From positions 1,488,001 to 1,552,000 of the forward strand of contig NC_090774.1 in NCBI RefSeq assembly GCF_001761485.1: a stretch of 64,000 nt of DNA, in the 5' to 3' direction. Position numbers and translations under genes: made by a program. The notes beneath the pieces were generated by a model. It was not told the DNA's origin. It made no database searches and worked only from the letters and a program-made list of their open reading frames with translations. This stretch comes from Yarrowia lipolytica. Its lineage: Eukaryota; Ascomycota; Dipodascomycetes; Dipodascales. Positions 60,285 to 64,000 of the stretch are shown here, piece after piece. How positions within the stretch are numbered: the first letter of the stretch is position 1; every line of letters begins with the position of its first letter.

Positions 60285-61214
60285 TCACATCATTCTCTTA
60301 CCGATTTCTGACTCCCAGGTAGCAGCTCGCTCGAAGCCGTTGCTGCTGAACTGATAGTCCATGAAGGCATTCATGATTCCTTCCTCGGAAGAAGCCACGA
60401 AAGGACCGTGTTGGACAGTCTTCTGGTTAAGAATCTGAGCTCCAATAATGATGATTCGAGAGTTGGGAGCAGGGGTAAAGTCGATAGTCTCACCCTTGGT
60501 AGACAGAGTAGCAACATCGTGAGCATTTATGACCTTGCCATCAACAATAGCAGAGCCCTTCATAACGTACAGCAGAGAGTTGAATCCAGCAGGCATGGTC
60601 TGGCTCATTTCTGTTCCATCGTAGTTGGATTCGGTGAAGTAGTCAAGGTACCAGACAGGAGTGTAAGCAAGATCCTTGACAGAGTCCACGCCCATAGCCT
60701 GGCCTGAGATTACCTTGACAGTAAGATCCTTCTTGTCGGACTGAGCAGTAGGGATCTCTGCGGCCTTCAGATCTCGGTATCGGGGCTCGCAGTTCTTGAG
60801 GTGGTCAGGAAGATCAACCCACAGTTGGATTCCTTCCACGACCTGCACCTCACCGTTTGGACCAGCTGCAGGCATCTCTGCGTGAACAATTCCTTTACCT
60901 GCAGTCATAAATTGCAGATCTCCAGCATTCAAAGTACCCTTGCTTCCAGTAAAGTCCTCGTGGTCAACAGCTCCATCAATCACATAGGTGATAGTCTCCT
61001 GACCTCTATGGGGATGATCAGGGAATCCTGCTGTTGAAGGGACCTTGAAGTGGTCAAACATAATAAAAGGGTTGAAGTTTCGTAGCTTTGGAGTACCGAT
61101 GGCTCGTCTGACTCGGGCCCCAACTCCTTCAGACTGTTCGGGAGCTGTGAAGACCTTATCGATGGCCTTGGCCATAGCAGTAGTAGCGGTAGTAGTAGTG
61201 GTAGTAGTAGTCAT
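60285..61214 (-). CDS. Pirin-family protein
   Basis: A 309-residue member of the pirin branch of the cupin superfamily. The start MTTTTTTTTATTAMAKAIDKVF has a Thr-rich lead; the inner Met (61175) is a possible second start. The pirin N domain has the iron-site residues in FDHFKVPSTAGFPDHPHRGQETITYV and HAEMP, and the second cupin domain is in the C-terminal half (FNSLLYVMKGSAI). Pirins bind iron and can act as quercetinase or transcription cofactors; the role in yeasts is unknown. A TATA box (about 61265-61272) lies about 50 bp upstream of the ATG. The stop is 146 bp from ZNG1, with which it is convergent. Confidence 0.92.
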   Translation of the reverse strand: MTTTTTTTTATTAMAKAIDKVFTAPEQSEGVGARVRRAIGTPKLRNFNPFIMFDHFKVPSTAGFPDHPHRGQETITYVIDGAVDHEDFTGSKGTLNAGDLQFMTAGKGIVHAEMPAAGPNGEVQVVEGIQLWVDLPDHLKNCEPRYRDLKAAEIPTAQSDKKDLTVKVISGQAMGVDSVKDLAYTPVWYLDYFTESNYDGTEMSQTMPAGFNSLLYVMKGSAIVDGKVINAHDVATLSTKGETIDFTPAPNSRIIIIGAQILNQKTVQHGPFVASSEEGIMNAFMDYQFSSNGFERAATWESEIGKRMM

Positions 61215-61634
61215 TGTTTGTCTTTTTGTGAAGATAATAATCAAAATGACGCTCTAGGATGTCATTATATATTGTTCCTATCTCGCGATGGTGTTTTCCA
61301 GAAGATCAGTAGTAATAACTTACTGTGCATAATATATGCAGTGTAATAAGCTAGTAACAAAGAAATGTGTCTTAAACATGCGATGTAATGCATGTGTAAT
61401 GTATTACACCTGGGTTATTCAGTCAAATAGAGTTGAATATTAGAAATCAACCGTTTTGATCGTGTGGAAGGAGGCGTAATGCACTCCATAAGATGAAAGC
61501 TAGTAGCATAAACTAGTGGAAGGCATTGGATACAGATAGAAAGTTTCCATTGTTGGTGGAATCGCAATTATACCATTTAAACACATCTCATAATTGAAGA
61601 AATAAGAGTTAGTTACAGACAATTAATATTACCA
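61215..61634. other. Pirin upstream region and 3' flank of the secreted-protein gene
   Basis: 420 bp. It includes the pirin TATA-like box near 61265. AT-rich; no gene seen. Confidence 0.5.
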
Positions 61635-62162
61635 TCAAGAACGGTATCCAATCAGCTGGAAGTACTGGGGGTTGCGGCACTTGGGAGATCCCTGTTGAGC
61701 ATAGATAGGGCCACCTCGACAAGTGTAAAACTGGTTGACTCCGTTCCAGGTGAAAGGCATAACGGTCTCCTGGTTACCGGTGAACTCCCAGTAGTTGTAA
61801 ACGAAGGGTCGACCCCATCCGTCCTCAGCAGTAAGCTTGCCTTGACCGTCGACTTCAATGTGCTTTCGCTGCTTTCTCCAGCCTCGCTCATTGATGTTCA
61901 CGTTTGAGTTATGGTACTCAACGGTGAAGTCAGGACGCTTGTACTTGTCATCAAGCTCCATGGTTTTGCCCTTGATTTCAACGGGCTGGTTGTGGAGACG
62001 GGTTCCGGGGGCAAACGCCTTGAGCTCGTACTGGTAGCCCTTGGACTCGGGATAATTGGGTCCGCTGTTATCGGGTCGGTTGTGGTTTCCACCCCATCCG
62101 CCTCTCTGGGCAGTGACAGGAGCTGTCAGGGCAAACAGGGCAAAGGCAACGTTGAGTTTCAT
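61635..62162 (-). CDS. Small secreted protein with signal peptide
   Basis: A 175-residue protein starting MKLNVAFALFALTAPVTAQ, a clear signal peptide cut after about residue 18. The mature part is Asn/Tyr/Gly-rich (GGWGGNHNRPDNSGPNYP at its start) with a folded core and two Cys near the end (YTCRGGPIYAQQGSPKC) that could form one disulfide. It has no GPI signal or membrane segment, so it is likely released or bound to the cell wall. I recognise no family. An ATG-proximal TATA (62223-62233) supports the start at 62162; a longer frame upstream adds a stretch that would weaken the signal peptide. Confidence 0.8.
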   Translation of the reverse strand: MKLNVAFALFALTAPVTAQRGGWGGNHNRPDNSGPNYPESKGYQYELKAFAPGTRLHNQPVEIKGKTMELDDKYKRPDFTVEYHNSNVNINERGWRKQRKHIEVDGQGKLTAEDGWGRPFVYNYWEFTGNQETVMPFTWNGVNQFYTCRGGPIYAQQGSPKCRNPQYFQLIGYRS

Positions 62163-62222
62163 ATTGGTCAGAAGTAATTCGCTGATTATCTTTGTGTAGT
62201 CTAGTATCATGTGCTCATTGAT

Positions 62223-62233
62223 CTATATAAATA
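62223..62233 (-). promoter_or_regulatory. TATA box of the secreted-protein gene
   Basis: TATTTATATAG on the minus strand, about 60 bp upstream of the ATG at 62162. Confidence 0.6.
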
Positions 62234-62391
62234 CCTGGTCTATATTTTGGCGGGACTGAAGTTGCTATGGAAAAACGACTGTCTAGGCAGGTGCAAGTTT
62301 GCCGTGAAATGCCCGCAGCCCCGTTACTGAGATACACCTGCAGTTGTGTTGCAGTAGATGCAATTGTGTTGGACTTGCTAAACCGAGAAAA

Positions 62392-64000
62392 TTACCATCC
62401 AAACCGCTCGGCAAACAGCTCCACATTCTGGCCATTGCCCCGTAACTCCGCTACATTATTTCTCACTTGTCTCAATAGCATGTCTGGTCCACAGACACAC
62501 ACCCAATCGCAAGACGACGATCCCTTGAGCCGCGATTGCACCATTTCGGTGATATCCGGTCTGCCCTGTGTCTTGGTCTCGTGGATCAAAACAGACGCAT
62601 TCTGCACACGCGGGTGGCTGAGATCGACCCATGTGGCAAAAGTGCGGTCGGGAACAATCCAGATAAACTCGACTTCCCGTTTCTGGTGCGCCAGCTGCAG
62701 CATGAGTGGGAAGGTGAAGGCCACGCCTGATCCGCCGGCAATAAGCACAATCTTGCGCTGCTGCACAAGGCAGCTGTTTTCGGTTGCTGCAATTTCCTGG
62801 GGGGCAGGCGGCTGAAACAAACCAAGAGGCTTGACTCCGTAGGGACCATGGAGAATGACGGTCCAGCTGATTTTTCGGGAATCGGCTTCAGACAGCCCGT
62901 TGGCAGACATTTGGGCCAGCAGCTTTTCCTTGAGCGACTTGGTGAACCCTTTTCGTACTCGGATAATGAACTCGAGGTTGTCTTCGTGATCATAATTCGA
63001 CGAAATGGTAAAGGGATGCGACTCGAAAAGCCTACATCTCAGAAAAGTGATGAACATGTGCTGCCCTGAATGCCATTTCAGCTTGGTTTGTCTGTTGAAC
63101 AGGCCAATGAAGAAGTTGAGAGTGTGAATGAGGCCGTTTGTGATGAGGATGCCGACATTCAGAGGGTTCCAAGAGGACGGGTAGTAGCTCAGTGAGCCGA
63201 GCAGCTCCCTGGGCTGGTTCTTGGGAATCTTTACAACGATGGTGTCTCCACTGTGAAGTTCCAGGTATGCTCTAGCCACTCTGTATCCATCTGCAGCCCT
63301 GGCCACTCTATCGTAGACAACGGACGCTCCAGCAGCTAGAGCAAAGGGCTTGGCGATCGGAATATGGTAGTACAAGCCCACCAGTGACGCGAGCATGCCT
63401 ACCAGATGCACGACGTAGAAAATTTCGTAATGGTTTTCTCTGAACTTTTGCCGACTAGTCAGACCAATGACGACGAAGGCCACGAAGGCCAAGATGCCCA
63501 TGATCGACCAGAACTCGGTGATCAAGTACATGGGATTGAAGTAGTAGGCGAATACGGCCGCGTGCATGACGGCCGCGTACACACAGCACATTCCAACCAC
63601 CTGGTGGAAGATGTTGAGTTGGTCATAAGACCATCCTACCAGGAAGGACAGGGGTGTCTTTTTGGCCCCCAGGATGTAGAGCATTGGGAAGTTGATTGCA
63701 ATGACGAATCCGGTTCTGAATCCAAAGACAATGAAGTGGGTGATGTTGTAAAAGAGCAGGAAGGCCGTGGCTGCCATGAAAATGAGAGTCACGAGATGCG
63801 TGGCTACATCAAGCCGGCCCTCTCCCTCCGGGTGGTATAGCAGACATTGGTCGATTTTGTGGAAGATGCGTAGTCGTCCGAACAGCGACTTCTTTTTGTT
63901 GTTGTGTTCTTTCTTCTGTAGCAGTGCCAGCAGCTTGCGGCCCTGGTATCGCATGACGTGCAGCACCAGCAGGCCTGCTAGTGTCCATGCGTAGTATGTG
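62392..64000 (-). CDS. Ferric reductase transmembrane component (Fre/NOX family), 5' end outside the window
   Basis: About 535 residues seen; the frame is still open at the right edge, where a further hydrophobic segment (WTLAGLLVLHVMRY) is being read, so the N terminus is missing. The family moves electrons from NADPH via FAD and two hemes to reduce iron or copper outside the cell. The heme His pairs are in NIFHQVVGMCCVYAAVMHAAV and YVVHLVGMLASLVGLYYH. The FAD motif is HPFTISSN, then HGPYGVKP. The NADPH loop is IAGGSGVAFTFPL, and the end ERFGW is the usual Fre C terminus. An acidic or signal part is not seen. Which Fre paralogue it is cannot be told. Confidence 0.92.
   Translation of the reverse strand, partial: TYYAWTLAGLLVLHVMRYQGRKLLALLQKKEHNNKKKSLFGRLRIFHKIDQCLLYHPEGEGRLDVATHLVTLIFMAATAFLLFYNITHFIVFGFRTGFVIAINFPMLYILGAKKTPLSFLVGWSYDQLNIFHQVVGMCCVYAAVMHAAVFAYYFNPMYLITEFWSIMGILAFVAFVVIGLTSRQKFRENHYEIFYVVHLVGMLASLVGLYYHIPIAKPFALAAGASVVYDRVARAADGYRVARAYLELHSGDTIVVKIPKNQPRELLGSLSYYPSSWNPLNVGILITNGLIHTLNFFIGLFNRQTKLKWHSGQHMFITFLRCRLFESHPFTISSNYDHEDNLEFIIRVRKGFTKSLKEKLLAQMSANGLSEADSRKISWTVILHGPYGVKPLGLFQPPAPQEIAATENSCLVQQRKIVLIAGGSGVAFTFPLMLQLAHQKREVEFIWIVPDRTFATWVDLSHPRVQNASVLIHETKTQGRPDITEMVQSRLKGSSSCDWVCVCGPDMLLRQVRNNVAELRGNGQNVELFAERFGW

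Noticed and set aside
1-64000. LTR retroelements, DNA transposons, dispersed 5S rRNA genes or CRISPR
   Set aside because: No reverse transcriptase, integrase, transposase or capsid-like frame, no long terminal repeats recognised, no 5S-like sequence recognised and no spaced repeat array found by eye.

Overview
The window looks like nuclear DNA of the oleaginous yeast Yarrowia lipolytica. Reasons: fungal gene set in a compact but not crowded layout; every intron starts GTGAGT and ends in a fused branch point plus acceptor (CTAAC followed at once by ACAG or CCAG), which is the Yarrowia style; introns sit within a few bases of the start codon; intergenic DNA is full of TACTTGTAC-type motifs. From memory only, the XYL2, SOD1 and OPI3 genes seen here would place it on chromosome E; I could not check this.

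Layout. 1-13 kb: MAK32-like sugar-kinase fold protein, UBC8 (three exons, the first only 5 nt), GPI13, an unrecognised Ser-rich protein, and SOD1 (two exons). 13-20 kb: ROM2-type Rho exchange factor, whose ATG is split by an intron, convergent with TRS85. 20-30 kb: a GT34 glycosyltransferase locus with a broken reading frame, the nonaspanin EMP70, and the importin KAP123. 30-36 kb: tRNA-Ala(AGC), a TMEM170-like membrane protein with a 5-nt first exon, CSM3, and a STE24-like protein that has lost its zinc-protease residues. 37-45 kb: Asteroid/XPG-like protein, mitochondrial uL23 (MRP20), TSC1, and a DUF4743-type Nudix hydrolase. 45-54 kb: gene-poor, with two or three small candidate genes (two carry a C-x2-C-x11-H-x3/4-C finger), a cluster of TGACGTCA sites, a peroxisomal acyl-CoA-ligase-like gene (C-terminal AKL), a hairpin-rich patch and a small membrane protein. 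55-64 kb: OPI3, XYL2, ZNG1 (CobW GTPase), pirin, a small secreted protein and a ferric-reductase gene running off the right edge.

This is ordinary euchromatic yeast sequence, and genes are mostly unrelated neighbours, not clusters. Loose themes are growth signalling (ROM2, TSC1), the secretory pathway and surface (GPI13, TRS85, EMP70, GT34), and metal or redox biology (SOD1, ZNG1, ferric reductase, pirin). I saw no retroelement, DNA transposon, CRISPR array or rRNA gene. The most interesting points are the extreme start-proximal splicing (including the split ATG), the STE24-like pseudo-protease, the pair of mini zinc-finger genes beside a TGACGTCA cluster, and the frame break in the repeat of the GT34 gene.
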